Source of the DNA: Ricordea florida
Taxonomy: Eukaryota; Cnidaria; Anthozoa; Corallimorpharia; Ricordeidae
NCBI GenBank assembly: GCA_949710005.1
Contig: OX453282.1
Location: forward strand, 13,330,236-13,394,235
Direction: 5' to 3'
DNA: 64,000 bases
Both the position numbers and the translations under genes were made by a program. The first letter of the stretch is position 1, and every line of letters begins with the position of its first letter. The notes under the pieces are model-generated. The model was not told the DNA's origin, did not search any database, and was given only the letters and a program-made list of their open reading frames with translations. This document shows positions 12,001-25,600 of the stretch, one piece after another.

Positions 12001-15000
12001 CTTTGTTACTACGCATGCGCACTTCATACAATTGCCTTTAAATTCTTAAGATGAAAGATATTCTATCATATCTCGGCTTGCAGAATCTTTGAATTCTGAA
12101 ACTTTGCAGACTTGTAGTATAACGAAAGGCTAACATCTACGTAAAAAGTAAAATTGATTGTAATTCGCAATCCTATTGTATTTCAGCTGTCAACATATTA
12201 GCTTAAGGCAGCTGATTGTAAAGCATACTGCTCAGACAGTACTAAAGTTCATCAAATCAGTCCTCATTACACAGATTAGTAACAAACATCCAATTTTATC
12301 CACCTTGTAGCATTTAAAATATAATTTAAAATCCATTTTATCTCGTGATTGTAGTCATTCTTAAGAACAACGTATTAATACAAAGAGATGGTTGCAAGGA
12401 AACTCAGCCTTACAGATTTTTGTCAAAACACCATATAAGAGTTTGTTTGGGCAGGAGGACCGTCATCTAGCGTGGTAAGTTATCGAATCATTTTGAATGT
12501 TTTATCTATCTGTCATAGTAGGATAAAGACGAAGGTTTAGATAACGAATGAAATTTTAATTGAAACGATTATATTTCCATGTGATTTAAGGAAAGAACTC
12601 TTTGTTACTACGCATGCGCACTACATACAATTGCCTTTAAACCCTTAAAATGAAAGATAATCTATCATATCTCGGCTTGCAGAATCTTTTCAATTCTGTA
12701 ACTTTGCATACTTGTAGTATAACGAAAGGCTAACAACTACGTAAAAAGTAAAATTGATTGTAATTCGCAATCCTATTGTATTTCAGCTGTCAACATATTA
12801 GCTTAAGGCAGCTGATTGTAAAGCATACTGCTCAGACAGTACTAAAGTTCATCAAATCAGTCCTCATTACACAGATTAGTGACAAACATGCAATTTTCAC
12901 AACCTTGTAGCATTTAAAATGTAATTTAAAATCCATTTTATCTCGTGATTGTAGTCTTTCTTAAGAACAAGATACAATACAAAGAGATGGTTGCAAGGAA
13001 ACTCAGCCTTACAGATTTTTGTCAAAACACCATATAAGAGATTGTATGGGCAGGAGGACCGTCATCTAGCGTGGTAAGTTATCGAATCATTTTGAATGTT
13101 TTATCTATCTGTCATAGTAGGATATAGACGAAGGTTTAGATAACGAATGAAATTTTAATTGAAACGTTTATATTTCCATGTGATTTAAGGAAAGAACTCT
13201 TTGTTACTACGCATGCGCACTTCATACAATTGCCTTTAAACCCTTAAAATGAAAGATATTCTATCATATCTCGGCTTGCAGAATCTTTGCAATTCTGAAA
13301 CTTTGCATACTTGTAGTATAAAGAAAGGGTAACATCTACGTAAAAAGTAAAATTGATTGTAATTCGCAATCCTATTGTATTTCAGCTGTCAACATATTAG
13401 CTTAAGGCAGCTGATTGTAAAGCATACTGCTCAGACAGTACTAAAGTTCATCAAATCAGTCCTCATTACACAGATTAGTGACAAACATGCAATTTTCACC
13501 ACCTTGTGGCATTTAAAATGTAATTTAAAATGTAATTTAAAATCCATTTTATCTCGTGATTGTAGTCATTCTTAAGAACAAGATAAAATACAAAGAGATG
13601 GTTGCAAGGAAACTCAGCCTTACAGATTTTTGTCAAAACACCATATAAGAGATTGTATGGGCAGGAGGACCGTCATGTAGCGTGGTAAGTTATCGAATCA
13701 TTTTGAATGTTTTATCTATCTGTCATAGTAGGATATAGACGAAGGTTTAGATAACGAATAAAATTTTAATTGAAACGATTATATTTCCATGTGATTTAAG
13801 GAAAGAACTCTTTGTTACTACGCATGCGCACTTCATACAATTGCCTTTAAATTCTTAAGATGAAAGATATTCTATCATATCTCGGCTTGCAGAATCTTTG
13901 AATTCTGAAACTTTGCAGACTTGTAGTATAACGAAAGGCTAACATCTACGTAAAAAGTAAAATTGATTGTAATTCGCAATCCTATTGTATTTCAGCTGTC
14001 AACATATTAGCTTAAGGCAGCTGATTGTAAAGCATACTGCTCAGACAGTACTAAAGTTCATCAAATCAGTCCTCATTACACAGATTAGTGACAAACATGC
14101 AATTTTCACCACCTTGTAGCATTTAAAATGTAATTTAAAATCCATTTTATCTCGTGATTGTAGTCATTCTTAAGAACAACGTATTAATACAAAGAGATGG
14201 TTGCAAGGAAACTCAGCCTTACAGATTTTTGTCAAAACACCATATAAGAGATTGTTTGGGCAGGAGGACCGTCATCTAGCGTGGTAAGTTATCGAATCAT
14301 TTTGAATGTTTTATCTATCTGTCATAGTAGGATAAAGACGAAGGTTTAGATAACGAATGAAATTTTAATTGAAACGATTATATTTCCATGTGATTTAAGG
14401 AAAGAACTCTTTGTTGCTACGCATGCGCACTACATACAATTGCCTTTAAACCCTTAAAATGAAAGATAATCTATCATATCTCGGCTTGCAGAATCTTTGC
14501 AATTCTGTAACTTTGCATACTTAAAGTATAACGAAAGGCTAACATCTACGTAAAAAGTAAAATTGATTGTAATTCGCAATCCTATTGTATTTCAGCTGTC
14601 AACATATTAGCTTAAGGCAGCTGATTGTAAAGCATACTGCTCACACAGTACTAAAGTTCATCAAATCAGTCCTCATTACACAGATTAGTGACAAACATGC
14701 AATTTTCACAACCTTGTAGCATTTAAAATGTAATTTAAAATCCATTTTATCTCGTGATTGTAGTCTTTCTTAAGAACAAGATACAATACAAAGAGATGGT
14801 TGCAAGGAAACTCAGCCTTACAGATTTTTGTCAAAACACCATATAAGAGATTGTATGGGCAGGAGGACCGTCATCTAGCGTGGTAAGTTATCGAATCATT
14901 TTGAATGTTTTATCTATCTGTCATAGTAGGATATAGACGAAGGTTTAGATAACGAATGAAATTTTAATTGAAACGTTTATATTTCCATGTGATTTAAGGA

Positions 15001-16217
15001 AAGAACTCTTTGTTACTACGCATGCGCACTTCATACAATTGCCTTTAAACCCTTAAAATGAAAGATATTCTATCATATCTCGGCTTGCAGAATCTTTGCA
15101 ATTCTGAAACTTTGCATACTTGTAGTATAAAGAAAGGGTAACATCTACGTAAAAAGTAAAATTGATTGTAATTCGCAATCCTATTGTATTTCAGCTGTCA
15201 ACATATTAGCTTAAGGCAGCTGATTGTAAAGCATACTGCTCAGACAGTACTAAAGTTCATCAAATCAGTCCTCATTACACAGATTAGTGACAAACATGCA
15301 ATTTTCACCACCTTGTGGCATTTAAAATGTAATTTAAAATGTAATTTAAAATCCATTTTATCTCGTGATTGTAGTCATTCTTAAGAACAAGATAAAATAC
15401 AAAGAGATGGTTGCAAGGAAACTCAGCCTTACAGATTTTTGTCAAAACACCATATAAGAGATTGTATGGGCAGGAGGACCGTCATGTAGCGTGGTAAGTT
15501 ATCGAATCATTTTGAATGTTTTATCTATCTGTCATAGTAGGATATAGACGAAGGTTTAGATAACGAATAAAATTTTAATTGAAACGATTATATTTCCATG
15601 TGATTTAAGGAAAGAACTCTTTGTTACTACGCATGCGCACTTCATACAATTGCCTTTAAATTCTTAAGATGAAAGATATTCTATCATATCTCGGCTTGCA
15701 GAATCTTTGAATTCTGAAACTTTGCAGACTTGTAGTATAACGAAAGGCTAACATCTACGTAAAAAGTAAAATTGATTGTAATTCGCAATCCTATTGTATT
15801 TCAGCTGTCAACATATTAGCTTAAGGCAGCTGATTGTAAAGCATACTGCTCAGACAGTACTAAAGTTCATCAAATCAGTCCTCATTACACAGATTAGTGA
15901 CAAACATGCAATTTTCACCACCTTGTAGCATTTAAAATGTAATTTAAAATCCATTTTATCTCGTGATTGTAGTCATTCTTAAGAACAACGTATTAATACA
16001 AAGAGATGGTTGCAAGGAAACTCAGCCTTACAGATTTTTGTCAAAACACCATATAAGAGATTGTTTGGGCAGGAGGACCGTCATCTAGCGTGGTAAGTTA
16101 TCGAATCATTTTGAATGTTTTATCTATCTGTCATAGTAGGATAAAGACGAAGGTTTAGATAACGAATGAAATTTTAATTGAAACGATTATATTTCCATGT
16201 GATTTAAGGAAAGAACT

Positions 16218-16817
16218 CTTTGTTACTACGCATGCGCACTACATACAATTGCCTTTAAACCCTTAAAATGAAAGATAATCTATCATATCTCGGCTTGCAG
16301 AATCTTTGCAATTCTGTAACTTTGCATACTTAAAGTATAACGAAAGGCTAACATCTACGTAAAAAGTAAAATTGATTGTAATTCGCAATCCTATTGTATT
16401 TCAGCTGTCAACATATTAGCTTAAGGCAGCTGATTGTAAAGCATACTGCTCACACAGTACTAAAGTTCATCAAATCAGTCCTCATTACACAGATTAGTGA
16501 CAAACATGCAATTTTATCCACCTTGTAGCATTTAAAATGTAATTTAAAATCCATTTTATCTCGTGATTGTAGTCATTCTTAAGAACAAGGTATTAATACA
16601 AAGAGATGGTTGCAAGGAAACTCAGCCTTACAGATTTTTGTCAAAACACCATATAAGAGATTGTTTGGGCAGGAGGACCGTCATCTAGCGTGGTAAGTTA
16701 TCGAATCATTTTGAATGTTTTATCTATCTGTCATAGTAGGATAAAGACGAAGGTTTAGATAACGAATGAAATTTTAATTGAAACGATTATATTTCCATGT
16801 GACTTAAGGAAAGAACT
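16218..16817 (+). repeat. Chimeric monomer M28: B front, A back
   Basis: The left part matches the B monomer M25, including cactacatac, ctgtaac, cttaaagtat and the rare tcacacag near 16450. From about 16514 onward it has A markers: tatccacc, ggtattaatac, tttgggcagg and ggataaagac. The junction lies between about 16,450 and 16,514. The next monomer (16818) is again a B type, so two B-headed monomers are adjacent. This is the expected product of an unequal crossover within the repeat. Confidence 0.75.
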
Positions 16818-19226
16818 CTTTGTTACTACGCATGCGCACTACATACAATTGCCTTTAAACCCTTAAAATGAAAGATAATCTATCATATCTCGGCTTGCAG
16901 AATCTTTTCAATTCTGAAACTTTGCATACTTGTAGTATAACGAAAGGCTAACATCTACGTAAAAAGTAAAATTGATTGTAATTCGCAATCCTATTGTATT
17001 TCAGCTGTCAACATATTAGCTTAAGGCAGCTGATTGTAAAGCATACTGCTCAGACAGTACTAAAGTTCATCAAATCAGTCCTCATTACACAGATTAGTGA
17101 CAAACATGCAATTTTCACCATCTTGTAGCATTTAAAATGTAATTTAAAATCAATTTTATCTCGTGATTGTAGTCATTCTTAAGAACAAGCTAAAATACAA
17201 AGAGATGGTTGCAAGGAAACTCAGCCTTACAGATTTTTGTCAAAACACCATATAAGAGATTGTATGGGCAGGAGGACCGTCATCTAGCGTGGTAAGTTAT
17301 CGAATCATTTTGAATGTTTTATCTATCTGTCATAGTAAGATATAGACGAAGGCTTAGATAACGAATGAAATTTTAATTGAGACGATTATATTTCCATGTG
17401 ATTTAAGGAAAGAACTCTTTGTTACTACGCATGCGCACTTCATACAATTGCCTTTAAACCCTTAAAATGAAAGATATTCTATCATATCTCGGCTGGCATA
17501 ATCTTTGCAATTCTGAAACTTTGCAGACTTGTAGTATAACGAAAGGCTAACATCTACGTAAAAAGTAAAATTGATTGTAATTCGCAATCCTATTGTATTT
17601 CAGCTGTCAACATATTAGCTTTAGGCAGCTGATTGTAAAGCATACTGCTCAGACAGTACTAAAGTTCAACAAATCAGTCCTCATTACACAGATTAGTGAC
17701 AAACATGCAATTTTATCTTCCTTGTAGCATTTAAAATGTAATTTAAAATCCATTTTATCTCGTGATTGTAGTCATTCTTAAGAACAACGTATTAATACAA
17801 AGAGATGGTTGCAAGGAAACTCAGCCTTACAGATTTTTGTCAAAACACCATATAAGAGATTGTTTGGGCAGGAGGACCGTCATCTAGCGTGGTAAGTTAT
17901 CGAATCATTTTGAATGTTTTATCTATCTGTCATAGTAGGATAAAGACGAAGGTTTAGATAACGAATGAAATTTTAATTGAAACGATTATATTTCCATGTG
18001 ATTTAAGGAAAGAACTCTTTGTTACTACGCATGCGCACTACATACAATTGCCTTTAAACCGTTAAAATGAAAGATAATCTATCATATCTCGGCTTGCAGA
18101 ATCTTTTCAATTCTGTAACTTTGCAGACTTGTAGTATAACGAAAGGCTAACAACTACGTAAAAAGTAAAATTGATTGTAATTCGCAATCCTATTGTATTT
18201 CAGCTGTCAACATATAAGCTTAAGGCAGCTGATTGTAAAGCATACTGCTCAGACAGTACTAAAGTTCATCAAATCAGTCCTCATTACACAGATTAGTGAC
18301 AAACATGCAATTTTCACCACCTTGTAGCATTTAAAATGTAATTTAAAATCCATTTTATCTCGTGATTGTAGTCTTTCTTAAGAACAAGATAAAATACAAA
18401 GAGATGGTTGCAAGGAAACTCAGCCTTACAGATTTTTGTCAAAACACCATATAAGAGATTGTATGGGCAGGAGGACCGTCATCTAGCGTGGTAAGTTATC
18501 GAATCATTTTGAATGTTTTATCTATCTGTCATAGTAGGATATAGAGGAAGGTTTAGATAACGAATAAAATTTTAATTGAAACGATTATATTTCCATGTGA
18601 TTTAAGGAAAGAACTCTTTGTTACTACGCACGCGCACTTCATACAATTGCCTTTAAACCCTTAAAATGAAAGATATTCTATCATATCTCGGCTTGCAGAA
18701 TCTTTGCAATTCTGAAACTTTGCATACTTGTAGTATAAAGAAAGGGTAACATCTACGTAAAAAGTAAAATTGATTGTAATTCGCAATCCTATTGTATTTC
18801 AGCTGTCAACATATTAGCTTAAGGCAGCTGATTGTAAAGCATACTGCTCAGACAGTACTAAAGTTCATCAAATCAGTCCTCATTACACAGATTAGTGACA
18901 AACATGCAATTTTCACCACTTTGTGGCATTTAAAATGTAATTTAAAATGTAATTTAAAATCCATTTTATCTCGTGATTGTAGTCATTCTTAAGAAAAGGA
19001 TAAAATACAAAGAGATGGCTGCAAGGAAACTCAGCCTTACAGATTTTTGTCAAAACACCATATAAGAGATTGTATGGGCAGGAGGACCGTCATCTAGCGT
19101 GGTAAGTTATCGAATCATTTTGAATGTTTTATCTATCTGTCATAGTAGGATATAGACGAAGGTTTAGATAACGAATGAAATTTTAATTGAAACGATTATA
19201 TTTCCATGTGATTTAAGGAAAGAACT
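16818..19226 (+). repeat. Four-monomer block B-D-B-C'' (second copy)
   Basis: M29-M32 repeat the order seen at 9592-12000. D is 17417-18016 (ggctggcataatc, tatcttcc, 600 bp, the last 600-bp monomer in the window). The C'' monomer at 18616-19226 is the fourth and last to carry the 12-bp duplication. It differs from earlier ones by catctagcg, cacgcgcac and aaaaggat, so it has diverged since the copies separated. Confidence 0.7.
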
Positions 19227-21622
19227 CTTTGTTACTACGCATGCGCACTTCATACAATTGCCTTTAAACCCTTAAAATGAAAGATATTCTATCATATCTC
19301 GGCTTGCAGAATCTTTTCAATTCTGTAACTTTGCATACTTGTAGTATAAAGAAAGAATAACATCTACGTAAAAAGTAAAATTGATTGTAATTCGCAATCC
19401 TATTGTATTTCAGCTGTCAACATATTAGCTTAAGGCAGCTGATTGTAAAGCATACTGCTCAGACAGTACTAAAGTTCATCAAATCAGTCCTCATTACACA
19501 GATTAGTGACAAACATGCAATATTCACCACCTTGTATCATTTAAAATGTAATTTAAAATCCACTTTATCTCGTGCTTGTAGTCATTCTTAAGAAAAGGAT
19601 AAAATACAAAGAGATGGTTGCAAAGAAACTCAGCCTTACAGGTTTTTGTCAAAACACCATATAAGAGATTGTATGGGCAGGAGGACCGTCATCTAGCGTG
19701 GTAAGTTATTGAATCATTTTAAATGTTTTATCTATCTGTCATAGTAGGATATAGACGAAGGTTTAGATAACGAATGAAATTTTAATTGAAACGATTATAT
19801 TTCCATGTGATTTAAGGAAAGAACTCTTTGTTACTACGCATGCGCACTTCATACAATTGCCCTTAAACCCTTAAAATGAAAGATATTCTATCATATCTCG
19901 GCTTGCAGAATCTTTGCAATTCTGAAACTTTGCAGACTTGTAGTATAACGAAAGGCTAACATCTACGTAAAAAGTAAAATTGATTGTACTTCGCAATCCT
20001 ATTTTATTTCAGCTGTCAACATATTAGCTTAAGGCAGCTGATTGTAAAGCATACTGCTCAGACAGTACTAAAGTTCATCAAATCAGTCCTCATTACACAG
20101 ATTAGTGACAAACATGCAATATTCACCACCTTGTTGCATTTAAAATGTAATTTAAAATCCATTTTATCTCGTGCTTGTAGTCATTCTTAAGAAAAGGATA
20201 AAATACAAAGAGATCGTTGCAAAGAAACTCAGCCTTACAGGTTTTTGTCAAAACACCATATAAGAGATTGTATGGGCAGGAGGACCGTCATCTAGCGTGG
20301 TAAGTTATCGAATCATTTTAAATGTTTTATCTATCTGTCATAGTAGGATATAGACGAAGGTTTAGATAACGAATGAAATTTTAATTGAAACGATTATATT
20401 TCCATGTGATTTAAGGAAAGAACTCTTTGTTACTACGCATGCGCACTTCATACAATTGCCTTTAAACACTTAAAATGAAAGATATTCTATCATATCTCGG
20501 CTTGCAGAATCTTTGCAATTCTGAAACTTTGAACACTTGTAGTATAACGAAAGGCTAACATCTACGTAAAAAGTAAAATTGATTGTACTTCGCAATCCTA
20601 TTTTATTTCAGCTGTCAACATATTAGCTTAAGGCAGCTGATTGTAAAGCATACTGCTCAGACAGTACTAAAGTTCATCAAATCAGTCCTCATTACAAAGA
20701 TTAGTGACAAACATGCAATTTTATCCACCTTGTAGCATTTAAAATGTAATTTAAAATCCATTTTATCTCGGGATTGTAGTCATTCTTAAAAACAAGATAC
20801 AATACAAAGAGATGGTTGCAAGAAAACTCAGCCGTACAGATTTTTGTCAAAACACCATATAAGAGATTGTATGGGCAGGAGGACCGTCATCTAGCGTGGT
20901 AAGTTATGGAATCATTTTGAATGTTTTATCTATCTGTCATAGTAGGATATAGACGAAGGTTTAGATAACGAATGAAATTTTAATTGAAACGATTATATTT
21001 CCATGTGATTTAAGGAAAGAACTCTTTGTTACTACGCATGCGCACTTCATACAATTGCCTTTAAACCCTTAAAATGAAAGATATTCCATCATATCTCGGC
21101 TTGCAGAATCTTTGCAATTCTGAAACTTTGCAGACTTGTAGTATAACGAAAGGCTAACATCTACGTAAAAAGTAAAATTGATTGTAATTCGCAATCCTAT
21201 TGTATTTCAGCTGTCAACATATTAGCTTAAGGCAGCTGATTGTAAAGCATACTGCTCAGACAGTACTAAAGTTCATCAAATCAGTCCTCATTACACAGAT
21301 TAGTGACAAACATGCAATTTTCACCACCTTGTAGCATTTAAAATGTAATTTAAAATCAATTTTATCTCGTGATTGTAGTCATTCTTAAGAACAAGATAAA
21401 ATACAAAGAGATGGTTGCAAGGAAACTCAGCCTTACAGATTTTTGTCAAAACACCATATAAGAGATTGTATGGACAGGAGGACTGTCATCTAGCGTGGTA
21501 AGTTATCGAATCATTTTGAATGTTTTATCTATCTGTCATAGTAGGATATAGACGAAGGTTTAGATAACGAATGAAATTTTAATTGAAACGATTATATTTC
21601 CATGTGATTTAAGGAAAGAACT
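19227..21622 (+). repeat. Transition zone of mixed monomers M33-M36
   Basis: The A/B/C cycle ends and the markers of the right-hand array appear in new mixtures. M33 has agaataac, caatattcacc and cgtgcttg. M34 has tgtacttcgc, ttttatttc, caatattcacc and cgtgcttg. M35 has gaacacttg, tgtacttcgc, caaagatt, ctcgggatt and gccgtacag. M36 has gatattccatc, aaaatcaatttt and ggacaggaggactgtc. No repeating order was seen within this stretch. Confidence 0.65.
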
Positions 21623-22014
21623 CTTTGTTACTACGCATGCGCACTTCATACAATTGCCTTTAAACCCTTAAAATGAAAGATATTCTATCATATCTCGGCT
21701 TGCAGAATCTTTGCAATTCTGAAACTTTGCAGACTTGTAGTATAACAAAAGGCTAACATCTACGTAAAAAGTAAAATTGATTGTACTTCGCAATCCTATT
21801 ATATTTCAGCTGTCAACATATTAGCTTAAGGCCGCTGATTGTAAAGCATACTGCTCAACTGCTGGGCAGGAGGACCGTCATCTAGCGTGGTAAGTTATCG
21901 AATCATTTTGAATGTTTTATCTATCTGTCATAGTAGGATATAGACGAAGGTTTAGATAACGAATGAAATTTTAATTGAAACGTTTATATTTCCATGTGAT
22001 TTAAGGAAAGAACT
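21623..22014 (+). repeat. Truncated 392-bp monomer M37 (internal deletion)
   Basis: The monomer is normal up to tgctca ending at 21857 and resumes at gggcagg at 21864. The 213 bp found between those points in M36 are missing, and six bases, ACTGCT (21858-21863), are inserted. The net change is -207 bp. The inserted ACTGCT repeats the bases just left of the break. The identical junction recurs at 27640-27647, so the event happened once and was later copied. Confidence 0.95.
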
Positions 22015-22613
22015 CTTTGTTACTACGCATGCGCACTTCATACAATTGCCTTTAAACCCTTAAAATGAAAGATATTCTATCATATCTCGGCTTGCAGAAT
22101 CTTTTCAATTCTGAAACTTTGCATACTTGTAGTATAAAGAAAGAATAACATCTACGTAAAAAGTAAAATTGATTGTAATTCGCAATCCTATTGTATTTCA
22201 GCTGTCAACATATTAGCTTAAGGCAGCTGATTGTAAAGCATACTGCTCAGACAGTACTAAAGTTCATCAAATCAGTCCTCATTACAAAGATTAGTGAGAA
22301 ACATGCAATTTTATCCACCTTGTAGCATTTAAAATGTAATTTAAAATCCATTTTATCTCGTGATTGTAGTCATTCTTAAAAACAAGATACAATACAAAGA
22401 GATGGTTGCAAGAAAACTCAGCCGTACAGATTTTTGTCAAAACACCATATAAGAGATTGTATGGGCAGGAGGACCGTCATCTAGCGTGGTAAGTTATCGA
22501 ATCATTTTGAATGTTTTATCTATCTGTCATAGTAGGATATAGACGAAGGTTTAGATAACGAATGAAATTTTAATTGAAACGATTATATTTCCATGTGATT
22601 TAAGGAAGGAACT

Positions 22614-25600
22614 CTTTGTTACTACGCATGCGCACTTCATACAATTGCCTTTAAACCCTTAAAATGAAAGATATTCTATCATATCTCGGCTTGCAGAATC
22701 TTTGCAATTCTGAAACTTTGCATACTTGTAGTATAAAGAAAGAATAACATCTACGTAAAAAGTAAAATTGATTGTAATTCGCAATCCTATTGTATTTCAG
22801 CTGTCAACATATAAGCTTAAGGCAGCTGATTGTAAAGCATACTGCTCAGACAGTACTAAAGTTCATCAAATCAGTCCTCATTACACAGATTAGTGACAAA
22901 CATGCAATTTTCACCACCTTGTGGCATTTAAAATGTAATTTAAAATCCATTTTATCTCGTGATTGTAGTCATTCTTAAGAAAAAGATAAAATACAAAGAG
23001 ATTAGTGCAAGAAAACTCAGCCTTACAGATTTTTGTCAAAACACCATATAAGAGATTGTATGGGCAGGAGGACCGTCATCTAGCGTGGTAAGTTATCGAA
23101 TCATTTTGAATGTTTTATCTATCTGTCACAGTAGGATATAGACGAAGGTTTAGATAACGAATGAAATTTTAATTGAAACGATTATATTTCCATGTGATTT
23201 AAGGAAGGAACTCTTTGTTACTACGCATGCGCACTTCATACAATTGCCTTTTAACCCTTAAAATGAAAGATATTCTATCATATCTCGGCTTGCAGAATCT
23301 TTGCAATTCTGAAACTTTGCAGACTTGTAGTATAACGAAAGGCTAACATCTACGTAAAAAGTAAAATTGATTGTAATTCGCAATCCTATTTTATTTCAGC
23401 TGTCAACATATTAGCTTAAGGCAGCTGATTGTAAAGCATACTGCTCAGACAGTACTAAAGTTAATCAAATCAGTCCTCATTACACAGATTAGTGACAAAC
23501 ATGCAATTTTAACCACCTTGTGGCATTTAAAATGTAATTTAAAATCCATTTTATCTCGTGATTGTAGTCATTCTTAAGAAAAGGATAAAATACAAAGAGA
23601 TGGTTGCAAGGAAACTCAGCCTTACAGGTTTTTGTCAAAACACCATATAAGAGATTGTATGGGCAGGAGGACCGTCATCTAGCGTGGTAAGTTATCGAAT
23701 CATTTTGAATGTTTTATCTATCTGTCATAGTAGGATATAGACGAAGGTTTAGATAACGAATGAAATTTTAATTGAAACGATTATATTTCCATGTGATTTA
23801 AGGAAAGAACTCTTTGTTACTACGCATGCGCACTTCATACAATTGCCTTTAAACCCTTAAAATGAAAGATATTCTATCATATCTCGGCTTGCAGAATCTT
23901 TGCAATTCTGAAACTTTGCAGACTTGTAGTATAACGAAAGGCTAACATCTACGTAAAAAGTAAAATTGATTGTAATTCGCAATCCTATTTTATTTCAGCT
24001 GTCAACATATTAGCTTAATGCAGCTGATTGTAAAGCATACTGCTCGGACAGTACTAAAGTTCATCAAATCAGTCCTCATTACAAAGATTAGTGACAAACA
24101 TGCAATTTTATCCACCTTTTATCATTTAAAATGTAATTTAAAATCCATTTTATCTCGGGATTGTAGTCATTCTTAAGAACAAGATACAATACAAAGAGAT
24201 GGTTGCAAGGAAACTCAGCCGTACAGATTTTTGTTAAAACTCCATATAAGAGATTGTATGGGCAGGAGGACCGTCATCTAGCGTGGTAAGTTATCGAATC
24301 ATTTTGAATGTTTTATCTATCTGTCATAGTAGGATATAGACGAAGGTTTAGATAACGAATGAAATTTTAATTGAAACGATTATATTTCCATGTGATTTAA
24401 GAAAAGAACCCTTTGTTACTACGCATGCGCACTTCATACAATTGCCCTTAAACCCTTAAAATGAAAGATATTCTATCATATCTCGGCTTGCAGAATCTTT
24501 GCAATTCTGAAACTTTGCAGACTTGTAGTATAACGAAAGGCTAACATCTACGTAAAAAGTAAAATTGATTGTACTTCGCAATCCTATTTTATTTCAGCTT
24601 TCAACATATTAGCTTAAGGCAGCTGATTGTAAAGCATACTGCTCAGACAGTACTAAAGTTAATCAAATCAGTCCTCATTACAAAGATTTGTGACAAACAT
24701 GCAATTTTCACAACCTTGTAGCATTTAAAATGTAATTTAAAATCCCTTTTATCTCGTGATTGTAGTCATTCTTAAGAAAAAGATAAAATACAAAGAGATG
24801 GTTGCAAGGAAACTCAGCCTTACAGATTTTTGTCAAAACACCATATAAGAGATTGTATGGGCAGGAGGACCGTCATCTAGCGTGGTAAGTTATCGAATCA
24901 TTTTGAATGTTTTATCTATCTGTCATAGTAGGATATAGACGAAGGTTTAGATAACGAATGAAATTTTAATTGAAACGTTTATATTTACATGTGATTTAAG
25001 GAAAGAACTCTTTGTTACTACGCATGCGCACTTCATACAATTGCCTTTAAACCCTTAAAATGAAAGATATTCTATCATATCTCGGCTTGCAGAATCTTTT
25101 CAATTCTGAAACTTTGCATACTTGTAGTATAAAGAAAGAATAACATCTACGTAAAAAGTAAAATTGATTGTAATTCGCAATCCTATTGTATTTCAGCTGT
25201 CAACATATTAGCTTAAGGCAGCTGATTGTAAAGCATACTGCTCAGACAGTACTAAAGTTCATCAAATCAGTCCTCATTACACAGATTAGTGACAAACATG
25301 CAATTTTCACCACCTTGTGGCATTTAAAATGTAATTTAAAATCCATTTTATCTCGTGATTGTAGTCATTCTTAAGAAAAGGATAAAATACAAAGAGATGG
25401 TTGCAAGGAAACTCAGCCTTACAGGTTTTTGTCAAAACACCATATAAGAGATTGTATGGGCAGGAGGACCGTCATCTAGCGTGGTAAGTTATCGAATCAT
25501 TTTGAATGTTTTATCTATCTGTCATAGTAGGATATAGACGAAGGTTTAGATAACGAATGAAATTTTAATTGAAACGATTATATTTCCATGTGATTTAAGG

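Larger units (their letters stand above)
11390..16817 (+). repeat. Trimer run, three copies of C''-A''-B (1809-bp period)
   Basis: The three units run 11390-13198, 13199-15007 and 15008-16817. C'' is 611 bp with a 12-bp duplication, catgtagcg instead of catctagcg, and gaataaaatt. A'' has aattcttaagatg and a one-base deletion giving ctttgaattc, so it is 599 bp although it keeps gtattaatac. B has cactacatac. Shared private changes in all three units imply recent triplication. The last unit ends in a chimeric B/A monomer (16218-16817), which adds one base. Confidence 0.85.
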
